From Lactuca virosa (lineage: Eukaryota; Streptophyta; Magnoliopsida; Asterales; Asteraceae): a DNA stretch of 64,000 bases. Both the position numbers and the translations under genes were made by a program. Under the pieces are notes generated by a model, which did not search any database, had not been told where the DNA came from, and saw only the letters and a program-made list of their open reading frames with translations. The DNA lies in contig CAKMRJ010005745.1 of assembly GCA_928212115.1 (NCBI GenBank), positions 221,304,135 through 221,368,134 of the forward strand. Reading direction: 5' to 3'. The stretch's first letter is position 1; each line of letters starts with the position of its first letter. Below, one piece after another: positions 11,550-23,001 of the stretch.

Positions 11550-13295
11550 TATCTACAAATATGTTGGGTAAAACATGGGTAGATGAATTAGATGATGTGT
11601 GATGAAATAAAAGTGATGAGAGGTATCGATGTTTAAGATGATCTAGTCATCTAGCAGAGTATAGACAACGACCACAGACTATTTTAGATAATCCAGTGGA
11701 ACGTTAGTAGACTTGTAATCGGTACGTATGTTTGAACTATATGTTCATAAAGTGTTCTTGAACTATATGTTCATTAGGTGTTTTTGAACTATGTGTTCAT
11801 CCATTAGTTCTTCTTTTTGACATTATTACGTGTCGGGGTACGGGAGCGTACGGGAGTACTTTATCAGTATTTTCCCTATACTTTTATTTGGAAGAGCTTT
11901 GGAGTCTTTGTTCTTTTATGAAGTGATCGGACTAGCTTCATGAGTTAGTGATATAGATCATGAGTTAAATAGTGGGTGTGTGATGAAAGGTGAGTTGGAT
12001 AGATGAGATGATCAGTGATATAGATCATGAGTTGAGAGTGAGTGGTGAAATATGGGAAAAGCTTTTACCCAAATGTTGGCGTGAGTGGTGCAATATGAGA
12101 AAAGCCCTTACCCAACGTTGACCCCCGTCATTCAGCATAGTAGGGATGACAACCATGGACTGTTCTAGACGGTCTGCGGAACACTAGCAGGCTCGCAACC
12201 TGTAGGTGTTAATGGACTTGAGTGTTCATTCGTTGTACTCTAAGACCCCCGTCATTCAGCAGAGTATGGATGACAACCATGGACTGTTTTGACGGTCTGT
12301 GAAACACTAGCAGGCTCGTAACCTGTAGGTGTTAATGGACTTAAGTGTTCATTCGTTGTACTCTATTCCCCTCATGAGTGCCTTTAGGGCAAGTAAGGCT
12401 GGGGAAAACCCCTTAAGTATGTTCATCAGCTGTATGGAAGACCCATTGACATGTATTGTGGGGGGAACTCCCGTGGGAAATACCGTCGATGAATAAGAGC
12501 TATGGACTTAATATTAGGAAAACCCATTGACATGTATTGCGGGGGGGGGGGGGGGAACTCCCGTGGGAAATACTGTCGATGAATAAGAGCTATGGACTAG
12601 CACATGGCGACGATGTGACTTCGTGCCTATTTGACATAAATTGCTGAAGGAAAGCAATGTTGTCACCTTGTTGGTTGTTTTATGTTAGGATGTCTTGTTT
12701 GACATAACTTACTGAGGGAAAGCAATGTTGTCACCCCGATGTTTGTTTTATTTGACATAACTTGCTGAGGAACCCCCAAAGCAATGTTGTCACCCCTAGT
12801 GATAATCCTTAGGCTAGGTCCCTTATGATAGTTGTTTTAGGGACGTAAAGTGAGGATAATGGGAATGGGTAATTAGGGTTATTTTGGTTGATGAAATTAA
12901 TAAACTTATTGTTGATTGAGAACTTAATAAGTTTATTATTTATTGTGGATTGAAAACCCTATATGCTCACCAGGCTCCCAAGCCTGACCCACTCAGTTTA
13001 TTTGTATCACAGGTATCGATACGAAGTTGCTTTACACTGAGAGATTAAAAGAGAAGTAGATCACTAGTGTAAATGAATGTAAGTTTTGTTTATGCTTATG
13101 TTTTTGTATTGACAATGACATCCCAATGGTTTAAGTGAATAAAATACATTTCTTCGGAAATGATTTGATAACATATTTATTATGTTTTTCTGGGAACAAA
13201 TTCCGCAACACTTTTAATCAAATGATTACTCTGAAATTATTTCAAAAGCATAAATTAAACCGGTCTTTTCTGGCCGTGAATTTGGGGATGTCACA
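9973..13295 (+). repeat. Element B 5' LTR (3,323 bp)
   Basis: It starts TGTAACGCCC and ends GATGTCACA. 10,170-10,770 is a set of about four diverged units of roughly 160 bp, each with CTAAACGA, TAAAGAACG-like and GAAGTTATG words. A TATA box (TATAAATA) lies at 11,103-11,110, after a GC-rich stretch with ACACGTGG and CCACGTGTC words (10,800-10,825). Two tandem units of about 124 bp cover 12,122-12,365. A duplicated segment near 12,435-12,600 contains a run of 15 or more G. The LTR is much longer than its 3' partner. Confidence 0.88.
11103..11110 (+). promoter_or_regulatory. TATA box of the element B 5' LTR
   Basis: TATAAATA follows a GC-rich stretch containing ACGT-core (G-box-like) words at 10,800-10,825. 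It is the most convincing core promoter in this LTR. The matching region is absent from the 3' LTR. Confidence 0.6.
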
Positions 13296-13296
13296 G

Positions 13297-13309
13297 TTGG
13301 TATCAGAGC
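13297..13309 (+). other. Primer-binding site of element B (initiator tRNA-Met type)
   Basis: TTGGTATCAGAGC lies two bases after the LTR end at 13,295. This is the usual plant LTR-element primer-binding site matching the 3' end of initiator methionine tRNA. Confidence 0.9.
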
Positions 13310-14437
13310 ATTAGTTTAAGCGAACTAAGAGATTGTAGGATTTCTAGACTTAAACTTAGAATGCTAAGTGATGATTGTGAGATGAGTGTCTGCCATATTT
13401 TAGACACGAGCACTAGTTTCTTTTAGGAAAGATGCCTAAAATACTTTTATGTGCTAAATGATATATGTTTGTCATATATGCTATTATTTGTTCGGATCCA
13501 TGGTCTGTTGCCGACCGGATCTGGAAATCTTATGTGTGTAGGATTCTAAGCGTATGATTACGAGATTAGAACTAACATGTAAACGTTTCGAAGTGATAAG
13601 GAGATTTATACGTTTATCGTAAATAAAGCTTTCCTATCTTAAATTCTCGCCCAGTACACCGAACGTCTGCTTGGGTGTACAAAACGTTATGGTAAAGACT
13701 CGTAGAGAATTGAATAGATGGAGGAAATGAAAAGCTTATGATAGTGAATGATACCTATCAGATGATATCATAAGAGTGGTATCTTGCCTTTAGAATATGT
13801 CTAATAAAATAACGGAACGTTTAGAGGGGTACGGTACGTCTGAAGTATGCCTTCGATTGGCAGGATGATGGAATGGTTGGTGTAATTCTTGAAGTTGTTC
13901 CATCGTCTGGAATTTCCATCACCAACCAAGTTGAAGTAGAATTGATGACTGAAGATACGCATGGAAGAAGTCCTAGTAGAGTCTAGGAAAATTTTATGAT
14001 TAATTGGACACATTCGTATGTGTTAAATTGTTTTGTGATTTTAGGATTTGGGGACTGCGAGACAGTACTTGGGACGAGTATGAGTAGGTGTGAATAGTAG
14101 TAGAGATCTATACTACTGGAAGCATGGGACTCACACTTGGATCAGGGAAAGTCACAAGGTTACCAAGGAACTCATAATTGATTCCGTCTTATTCTAGTCT
14201 GTCGTTACCATCGTTTCGGTAATGACTAAGAAGATGATTGTTATTCCGACCCTAGTGGTCATATCAAATTGAGTCCGACTACGATGAGTTTGTTACGTGG
14301 TTCAGAGAACCAAGTTCGATGTAGTAGTTGACTTAAGTCAAATCGAAGTAAAGGATGATCAACGCGATTTAATAGAAGTATCGCGTTCATTGTTAAAGAA
14401 GTTGGGTTAGGTTGTATTCTGACCCAAATGGGATGAA

Positions 14438-14851
14438 GTGATAGCGTATGCATTGAGGCAATTGAAGGAGCATGAAAAGAACTACCCCACTCATGATCGG
14501 GAGTTAGCAGTGGTAGTATTCGCCTTAAAGATAGGGAGGCACTATCTTTATGGTACTAAATGCAAACTTTTCACTGATTATAAGAGTCTTCAATATCTCT
14601 TTAATCAGAAGGAATTGAACATGAGGCAACGGCGCTGGCTAGAATTACTCAAGGACTACGACTGTGAGATACTTTACCACCCTGGTAAAGCAAATGTTGT
14701 TGCTTATGCTCTCAGTCGGAAGGTAAGTCTTGAAAACAAAAGGCCAAGAGCGTTGAGAATTAAAGTTGTCTTGACAATTGTGGAAAGTATAAAGAAAGCT
14801 CAAGAGGAAGCTTTAGAGAAAAATGACCGAAAGAAAGAACGTTTGGGATAA
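14438..14851 (+). pseudogene. Element B RNase H fragment (Ty3/gypsy)
   Basis: The 137-residue frame begins IAYALRQLKEHEKNYPTHDR, then ELAVVVFALKIGRHYLYG and KCKLFTDYKSLQYLF. It ends in MRQRRWLELLKDYDCEILYH followed by KANVVAYALSR. This is the C-terminal half of the gypsy RNase H, with the TDYKSL motif. The first catalytic part and the RT are missing upstream. The usual ADALSR motif reads AYALSR. Integrase remnants follow directly. Confidence 0.85.
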
Positions 14852-16080
14852 AACGTTGGTGTTTGATACAAACGGTCAAGGACTGAAGGTATTCAAAGAT
14901 AGGATTTGGGTATCTAAGACGGGAGGAGTAAGAGGTCTTCTGATGGAAGAAGCTCACAAGACCATGTACTCTATTCATCCCGGCAGTACGAAAATGTATA
15001 GGGATCTAAAACCCTATTACTGGTAGCCGACGATGAAGCTCGATGTTGCTAAAGTATGTGGGCGAGTGTGTAACATGTGCTAGGGTTAAGGCACAACATC
15101 AGAAACCGTATGGGAGTTTAGAACCTTTGCCTGTACCCATGGGTAAATGGGAAGATATCACATGGATTTTGTGACTAAACTGCCCAGAACAAGGAACGGT
15201 CACGACATGATTTGGGTGGTCGTTGATCGCTTCACTAAGAGTACGCATTTCATAGTAGCCAACGAGAAACGGTCTATGGATAAACTTGTGAATTCTTATG
15301 TGAAAGAAAGTGTGAGGCTTCACGGTGTTTCGTTAACGATTGTATCCGATCGTGACAGCCGTTTTACCTCAAGGTTTTGGAGGAGTCTATAAGAGGAATT
15401 GGGTACCAAGTGTGTTTGAATACAGCTTACCATCCACAAACCGATGGTAAGAGCGAACGAACAATTCAAACATTGGAGGATATGCTGAGAGCATGTACCC
15501 TGGAATTCCAAGGTAACTGGGGTAAACACTTACCTCTAGTAGAATTTTCCTATAGTAATAGTTTCCACTCAAGCATCAAGATGGCACCTTATCATGCTTT
15601 GTATGGGGAAAAGTGTCGAATGCTGTCATGTTGACTAGAAGCTGGGAAAAGCAGTTTATGGGACTTGAAATAGTCCATGAGACTGCTGAAAAGTTCAAAG
15701 TGATTAGGGAAAGGATGTTAGCTGCTCAAAAGAGCTATGTTGACAAGAAAAGATAACCGATATCATTCAAAGTTGGAGATTCAGTTTTACTTAAAGTCTC
15801 GACGTGGAAGGGACTTATAGGATTTGGTAGAAGGGGAAAGTTGAGTCCAAGGTTTATTGGACCATTTAAAGTTCTTCAGAGGATTGGGAATCAAGCTTAC
15901 GAGCTAGAATTACCGGAAGAACTGGAGGGTATTCATAATACCTTTTATGTGTGTTATTTGAGAAAATTTACGGAGATGTTCCCGACATGATTCCCATTTC
16001 TGAATTAAGGTTGGATGAAAACAAGAGGTTGATTGAAGAACCTGAGGCAATCGTTGACCGTAAGACTAAGAAGTTGTGAC
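14823..16080 (+). pseudogene. Element B integrase fragments (zinc-binding, core, C-terminal)
   Basis: 14,823-15,026 covers the start of the integrase zinc-binding region (LLMEEAHKTMYSIHPGSTKM and YRDLKPYYW). A stop (TAG) follows it, and the Cys pair lies in another frame near 15,060-15,085. 15,147-15,392 is the core with FVTKLPRTRNGHDMIWVVVD and TIVSDRDSRFTSRFW. 15,377-15,634 continues with YHPQTDGKSERTIQTLEDML. Downstream frames to about 16,080 keep the C-terminal RKF and QAYELELPE-type sequence. The core Asp residues are visible but the frame breaks several times, so the enzyme is dead. Confidence 0.85.
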
Positions 16081-16215
16081 ACAAAGTGGTCGATTTAGTG
16101 CTTGTGCATTGGAAACATACGAATGGGCCAAATCTCAACTAGGAAACGGAGAGTGACATGATGAGTCGCTACCGTATTTGTTTGCTGATATGTGATTCCG
16201 GGGACGGAATCATTC

Positions 16216-16230
16216 TAAGGGGGAGAGACT
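16216..16230 (+). other. Element B polypurine tract
   Basis: AAGGGGGAGAGACT lies immediately before the 3' LTR start TGTAACGCCC at 16,231. Confidence 0.85.
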
Positions 16231-18058
16231 TGTAACGCCCGTGTTTCTAGTCTAGGCATTAATATTGGCATAATGGTCTAGGTTAACCTTTGTAACTCAT
16301 TTAGAAGAAATGAAAAGGAATTATGTGAATTTTATGTGAATTATGTCTTCTATGCTTAATTATCAGGGTTTAATTAATTAAGAATAAAAATTAGCGTCAA
16401 AATTAAATATTAGATAAAGCCGATATATATTAAGAAACTTGCAGTGGGCGTGACAAGGATTACGGATATATAAAGAATGCCGAAATCCGAGTTATAACGA
16501 AGAAGTTATGACCTGTCGAAGTTTCACGATAAACCGGCACGGTGCCGAATGTCGTAAAAAGTGAGTTTTTGATAAACTACTTTTTAGCCTTAGTGATCTA
16601 AACGAAACTCGTAGTGTTCGTTAAACCGAGAGTATGTGTAAAAAGAACGCCCAAATCTGACTTCGTATAAAGAAGTTATGATTTTTCGAAATTTCAGCTT
16701 AACAGTAGACAGCTAAAAACTCGAAATTTCAGCTTAGCAGTAGACAGCTTTGGAGTCTTTGTTCTTTTATGAAGTGATCGAACTAGCTTCATGAGTTAGT
16801 GATATAGATCATGAGTTAAATAGTGGGTGTGTGATGAAAGGTGAGTTGGATAGATGAGATGATCAGTGATATAGATCATGAGTTGAGAGTGAGTGGTGAA
16901 ATATGGGAAAAGCTTTTACCCAAATGTTGGCGTGAGTGGTGCAATATGAGAAAAGCCCTTACCCAACGTTGACCCCCGTCATTCAGCAGAGTAGGGATGA
17001 CAACCATGGACTGTTCTAGACGGTCTGCGGAACACTAGCAGGCTCGCAACCTGTAGGTGTTAATGGACTTGAGTGTTCATTAGTTGTACTCTAAGACCCC
17101 CGTCATTCAGCAGAGTATGGATGACAACCATGGACTGTTTTGACGGTCTGTGAAACACTAGCAGGCTCGTAACCTGTAGGTGTTAATGGACTTAAGTGTT
17201 CATTCGTTGTACTCTATTCCCCTCATGAGTGCCTTTAGGGCAAGTAAGGCTGGGGAAAACCCCTTAAGTATGTTCATCAGCTGTATGGAAGACCCATTGA
17301 CATGTATTGTGGGGGGAACTCCCGTGGGAAATACCGTCGATGAATAAGAGCTATGGACTAGCACATGGCGACGATGTGACTTCGTGCCTATTTGACATAA
17401 ATTGCTGAAGGAAAGCAATGTTGTCACCTTGTTGGTTGTTTTATGTTAGGATGTCTTGTTTGACATAACTTGCTGAGGGAAAGCAATGTTGTCACCCCGA
17501 TGTTTGTTTTATTTGACATAACTTGCTGAGGAACCCCCAAAGCAATGTTGTCACCCCTAGTGATAATCCTTAGGCTAGGTCCCTTATGATAGTTGTTTTA
17601 GGGACGTAAAGTGAGGATAATGGGAATGGGTAATTAGGGTTATTTTGGTTGATGAAATTAATAAACTTATTGTTGATTGAGAACTTAATAAGTTTATTAT
17701 TTATTGTGGATTGAAAACCCTATATGCTCACCAGGCTCCCAAGCCTGACCCACTCAGTTTATTTGTATCACACAGGTATCGATACGAAGTTGCTTTACAC
17801 TGAGAGATTAAAAGAGAAGTAGATCACTAGTGTAAATGAATGTAAGTTTTGTTTATGCTTATGTTTTTGTATTGACAATGACATCCCAATGGTTTAAGTG
17901 AATAAAATACATTTCTTCGGAAATGATTTGATAACATATTTATTATGTTTTTCTGGGAACAAATTCCGCAACACTTTTAATCAAATGATTACTCTGAAAT
18001 TATTTCAAAAGCATAAATTAAACCGGTCTTTTCTGGCCGTGAATTTGGGGATGTCACA
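16231..18058 (+). repeat. Element B 3' LTR (1,828 bp, internally deleted)
   Basis: It is colinear with the 5' LTR except that it jumps from a CAGTAGACAGCT word (about 16,748) straight to TTGGAGTCTTTG, the equivalent of about 10,470 to 11,893 in the 5' LTR. AGCT is present on both sides of the jump, and a short duplication of the CGAAATTTCAGCTTA segment stands beside it. About 1.4 kb, including the TATA box and GC-rich promoter region, is missing. The 84-bp duplication of the 5' LTR near 12,435-12,600 is also absent. Confidence 0.88.
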
Positions 18059-18063
18059 TTAGA

Positions 18064-19161
18064 TGCGGGAGTTCATTTCATCAGAGATTACCTGTAATAT
18101 TCTTGAGCAGACTCCTGTGATCTTCAGTACGATCATGGAGGGTATCATGGAGATTCTGGATGAGCGCTTGGGTGCTTTTTGTTCTAAGATGGTGGCAATG
18201 ATGGGAGCTCTCACTTTGACTTTGCATGAGTTCCGGTCACGCGGGGCTCTGGAGTTATTCAGAAGGAAGGACTCGATTGAGAGCAGACGTTGGTTATCGA
18301 ATGTCATGAATGCCTTCCGTACTAGTTGTTGCCCCGCGGGGGGGAGGTCAGACTTGCTTCATGAATTCTGAAAGACAGAGCTCGAGATTGGTGGGAGGAG
18401 GTTGCACACGCCTTAGGAGGCAAGGCAGTTGATTCGATGACTTGGGAGGATTTCGTGACGAGGTTTTGGGCTGAGTTTGCACTTATGATTGAGGTCCAAC
18501 AGTTGGCGAGGGAGTTTCAGGACCTTCGCCAGACTACTGAGACGGTGGCAGAGATCACCACTATGTTCTGTGAGAGGGTTGTATTGGTTCCGCAGTACGT
18601 GGAGGGCGAGGAGATGAAGAAGGAAAAATACTACGAGATGTTGAGGACCGAAATTAGACAGTTTATGAGCATATCCAGTTGCAAGAAACTGGATGATATG
18701 GTGGTGCGAGCTAAAGTGAGGGAGATTGATCTGGAGATGGAGAAGAAGAGGAAGTTAGATTAGGTTCAGGGTTCTAAGAATTGGGGAAAGAGGCCCAAGG
18801 TTTTTGATTTGAGATCGAGGGGCCAGTAGGGTCGGGGCCGCTATGGCAAGTGCGAAAAGACGCACGAGGGAGATTGCAGGGGAGGTGGTTCAGGCTGCTA
18901 GAAATGTGGCAACACTGGGCACTTTAGTCGGGATTGCATAGCCACCACCTAGGGACCGAGTCTGATTTGCTTTCATTGTAATCAGAGGGGCCAAAAAAAG
19001 GTCGATTGTCCAATTTTAGTAGCGGAAAGGCTAGTTGCAGCACCCGCTCCGGCGACCTTGAGGATCATGCATAGCCGCCAAGGCAAGGCAGAGGCACCTG
19101 TTGTGAGGAGCATGGAATTTTAGCTGACAGCGGAGGAGGCTCGTGCAACACCAGAAGTGGT
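18064..19161 (+). pseudogene. gag: Outer gypsy gag (capsid and zinc knuckles), broken
   Basis: 18,063-18,371 encodes the gag start (REFISSEITCNILEQTPVIF). 18,437-18,763 encodes the retrotransposon gag domain (TWEDFVTRFWAEFALMIEVQ and REFQDLRQTTETVAEITTMF). In the frames after 18,830 there are two CCHC-like knuckles: KCGNTGHFSRDC, and CFHCNQRGQKKVDC where His is lost. Frameshifts near 18,345 and 18,375 and several in-frame TAG codons break it. The solo LTR at 19,167 interrupts it. Confidence 0.82.
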
Positions 19162-19166
19162 GACGG

Positions 19167-20949
19167 TGTAACACTGTAAATTTTCAAATAATTTTTTCCT
19201 TTTTAAAATCACATAAACTCAATATCACTTTTCCCAAAAACCACAAAATGCACCAGTTGTCAAAACTCAAGTCAACAATGTTTGATAAAATCCTAGAATC
19301 CTCAAAATCATGATCTCTAACTGGTGTGTACAATCAAGTCGGCGCCTTCCCGCAATCCTGAAAAGTACTTGAAACGCATATCACACAACACGGTAAGCAC
19401 GAAGCTTAGTGAGTTCCCCAAAATACCACATACACAATAGTAAGCCTCTCATGGCTATAACTCAGCATGGACCCTCCGGTCCCATGCGCCTTGGTGAGGA
19501 CCCTCCGGTCTCACGGCTCGGTGTGGACCCTCTGATCATGTGTCTCAGTGAAGACCCTTCGGTCTCACAACTCGGGTTGGACCCTCCGATCCTAACTCAG
19601 TAAAGCACAGAATAATATAGCATATATCACAAAGAAAAAATGCATAATATAACATAACTCAGACCCTCTGGTCGATAGCTCAAATAAGACCCTCTGGCCA
19701 CTCAATATCACCACTCGGGTAAGTATAGTGAGAAGACTCACCTCGCGGAGTAAAGTAATATATCCCACACTCGAACTGCTGGTCTAGATTCCACCTACAC
19801 ATATCACAATCATCTCTTCTTAACAATTATAAAAAACGTTAAGCTAACTCCTCTACTAAATCTCCAAAAAGGGTGAAAGACCATTTTTCCCCTCCATACT
19901 CTCCAAATTCCACAACTTGACCCAACCCTAAAAGTCAACGAAAGTCAACAGTCCATGTTGACTCAACTCGTCGAGTGCAGCTCATGAACTCATTGAGTCC
20001 TCAGTACCCAGAAATCACGAAAACCCGAGTCAACTCGCCGAGTTGCTAGCCAACTCGTCGAGTCCATGAAGATCGGGGAAACCCTAACCACTCGTCGAGT
20101 TGTCTCATCAACTCGTCGACTTCACTCTGAAACCAGAAACAGGAAAACCCAACTCAACTCGTCGAGTTGGATGCCCAAGTCGTCGAGTTCCTCAGCCCCT
20201 TTCTCATTACACTCATTCCGGTCGATTCTAATGCTTCAAACTGCAGATCCAACCTCCTAGGATGGAGTTACCACATAAAGTTGCTAACTTTACGATCATG
20301 TAAGACCTCCTAAGGCTAAATCACCCAAAACTAAGCTGAAGAAGGGATTTAGGACATGAAGACAGGTCAAAGCTTCATAAAGCTTGAAACTTTATGTACA
20401 TGGGACCTAGCGATGTCCAGATCTGAAACTCATACCCTCTGGGCAAGCTTAACTCGAGAATGGCCCTCATTTTGCAACAAAAAGCCCATAAACTCACATA
20501 AGAAGATATCTAAGGAATGGAAAGCCAAGGTAGAGACTTTTTACCTCCCACTGGATGCCAACACGATGTAGATGCTGGATCTACAAGCTTTCCCTCGTTC
20601 TAAGCCTCTAGGTCCTCAAGCCTCCTCAAGGAATGCTCCAAAAACACACTTTTGGCCTCACACACACACTTAGCTTGCTAGGGTTACTCTATGGAGATGG
20701 AAGGTGGTAAGGGAGGCGGGGTAATGTACTTAAGGTCCTTTAAATAGGTTGCACATCTGAGAAATTAGGGTTTCATCACACAGCCTCAACTCGTCGAGTC
20801 CATCCCTCCAACTCGACGAGTAGGCTTCCTAACCCACGCGTCCTGATCAACTCCTACATAACGAGTTGGGGCAAACCAACTCGTCGAGTAGGCCCTTCAA
20901 TTTGCACTAAATCCTCAAGTTTCCACATCCAGGAAATCGGGGTGTTACA
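19167..20949 (-). mobile_element. Solo gypsy LTR C (1,783 bp), TSD GACGG
   Basis: GACGG flanks both sides (19,162-19,166 and 20,950-20,954). On the minus strand it begins TGTAACACCCCGATTTCC and ends TTACAGTGTTACA, so it is read as a minus-orientation LTR. No coding region is present, so unequal recombination left a solo LTR. 19,440-19,710 has repeated GACCCTCCGGTC words. 19,960-20,890 has about ten ACTCGTCGAGT-type motifs. Confidence 0.9.
19960..20890. repeat. Cluster of ACTCGTCGAGT near-palindromes
   Basis: Copies or one-base variants stand near 19,966, 20,034, 20,052, 20,088, 20,110, 20,156, 20,177, 20,787, 20,810 and 20,879, usually 15-40 bp apart. The core ACTCG-N-CGAGT is self-complementary around one base and contains two CpG sites. 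Confidence 0.9.
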
Positions 20950-20954
20950 GACGG

Positions 20955-22996
20955 GTATGTATCTTCTCTTTATCTGTTTATTATGTTGATTTTCCTGCTT
21001 ATATTTGTTTTTGCTTTTAGGGTCATTCCTGGTGAACGGTATCGCTGCTTTGGTTTTGTTTGATTCGGAGGCCACCTGATCCTTTGTATCTCTTGCACTC
21101 AGCAACAGGTTTGTCGATGCTCTGGGAGAGTTGGATTATCCACTACAGGTTGAGATTGCTGATGACCTCCCCGTGCGGGTATCGAAGGTCCATTGTGGTT
21201 GTGTATTGGAGTTTTTCAGTGAGTATTACCCAAATGATTTGGTTCCCATTCCTCTGCGTGAGAGCAAGGTCATTGTAGGGATGGATTTGGTTAAGCCCCA
21301 ATAGGGAAATGATTGACTGCGAGCATCAGTTAGTATGTATTCGGACCCCAAGTGGGGGAGAGTTAGTGATCCAGAGAGAGGGTGTTTAGCATGGGCCGAC
21401 TCTCTATTCAGCGGCCAGGGCCAGGAGATATCTTCAGCAGGGTTGTTCTGGGTTTGTGGCTTATGTGGTGGATAGTCGGGAGAAGGGTAAGATGTTGGTG
21501 GGTGATGTACTGATTGTTCGGTAATACCCGGATGTGTTCCCGGAAGATTTCCCGGGAGTGTCACCGGAGAGGCAGGCGGAATTTCGGATTGATTTGGTTC
21601 CAAGTGCGGCTCCGATAGCCAAAGCACATTGTCGGTTAGCACCTCTGGAGATACAAGAGTTGTCTAAACAGCTACAAGAGTTTTTTGACAAGGGATTTAT
21701 CCGGCCGGGTAGTTCACCATGGGGAGCTCCGATTTTGTTTGTGAAGAAGAAGGATAGGTCAGATCGGATGTGTATTGACTATCGGGAACTGAATAAGCTA
21801 ACGGTGAAGAATCGTTATCCACTCCCGAGGATTGACGATTTATTTGACCAGCTTCAGGGTGCATCTTGGTTTTCCAAGATTGATCTGCGTTATCATTAGA
21901 TGAGGTTCAGAGAGGAGGATATGCAGAAGATGGCCTTCTGGACTCGATATGGTCATTACAAGTTTGTGGTGATGCCCTTCGGGCTCACCAATGCTCCAAC
22001 CACATTCATAAATCTCATGAATCACGTATGCATGCCTATGTTGGATCAGTTTGTGATTTTGTTTATTGATGACATCCTGGTATATTCCAAGATCCAGTAA
22101 TAGCATAATGAGCATTTGAGGGAGGTATTGGAGACTCTAAGGAGGGAAAGATTGTATGCGAAGTTCTCCAAGTGTGAGTTCTGGTTGCACGAGGTGCAGT
22201 TTTTGGGGCACCTTGTCAACTAGAATGGTATTCTGGTCTATCTAGCCAAGGTCGAGGCAGTGATGAGGTGGGAAGTTCCGAAGTCTCCATCTGAGATTTA
22301 GAGTTTCCTTGGATTGGTGGGTAACTATCGGAGATTCATTCAGGATTTCTCCAAGATCGCGGTTCCTTTGACCCGGTTGACGAAGAAGATCGTCACGTTT
22401 CGTTGGGGGCCTAAGCAACAGGAAACGTTTGAGACTCTGAGGCGAAGATTGTGTGAGGCGCTGATTCTGACCCTGCTGGAGGGTGCTAAGGATTTTTTAT
22501 TGTACTGCGATGCATTAATCACGAGTTGGGGTGCAGTGTTGATGTAGAGGGGTCATGTGATTGCTTACGCTTCAATGCACCTATAGGCTCACGAGGGGAA
22601 TTATCGTACGTATGATTTAGAGTTGGTGGTGGTGATGGTCGCCATCATGATTTGGCGACATTACCTTTATGGGGTCCGTTGTACCATCTACATTGATCAC
22701 AAGCGTCTGAGGTATCTGATGGATCAACCAAATTTGAATATGAGGCATCATAGATGGTTGGATGTGGTGAAGGATTATGATTATGAGATGTTTTATCACC
22801 CGGAGAAGGCCAACGTGGTGGCCGATGCTCTCAACCACAAGGCGGTTGCTGCCTCGATCAAGGATGTGTGTTTGAGAATAACAATGATTTCCCCACTCTT
22901 AGAGAAGATTCGAGTGGCTCAGATCGATTTTATGAAGTAAGAACACCAGAAGAGTGAGCACATAGTGGATCAGGTGACTTCCTTTGATTACGATAG
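20955..22996 (+). pseudogene. pol: Outer gypsy protease, reverse transcriptase and RNase H, broken
   Basis: Protease traces lie at 20,955-21,300, with a DSEAT-like motif at about 21,063. RT begins in 21,534-21,899 (WGAPILFVKKKDRSDRMCID and YRELNKLTVKNRYPLPRIDD) and stops at a TAG near 21,898. 21,900-22,100 continues with FVVMPFGLTNAPTTF and the active-site motif FIDDILVYS. 22,314-22,547 holds the connection and start of RNase H (NYRRFIQDFSKIAVPLTRLT, LLYCDA). 22,623-22,940 holds its end (RHHRWLDVVKDYDYEMFYHP, VVADAL). Frames are broken at each boundary. The D-solo LTR interrupts at 23,002. Confidence 0.87.
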
Positions 22997-23001
22997 CCGA
23001 G

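Larger units (their letters stand above)
9973..18058 (+). mobile_element. Nested Ty3/gypsy LTR element B, TSD TTAGA
   Basis: Direct repeats begin TGTAACGCCCGTG at 9,973 and 16,231 and end GGGGATGTCACA at 13,295 and 18,058. TTAGA stands at 9,968-9,972 and 18,059-18,063. A primer-binding site follows the 5' LTR and a polypurine tract precedes the 3' LTR. The interior (13,296-16,230) is only 2.9 kb, too short for a full gypsy gag-pol. It keeps RNase H and integrase remnants and lacks recognisable gag, protease and most of RT. Confidence 0.93.
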
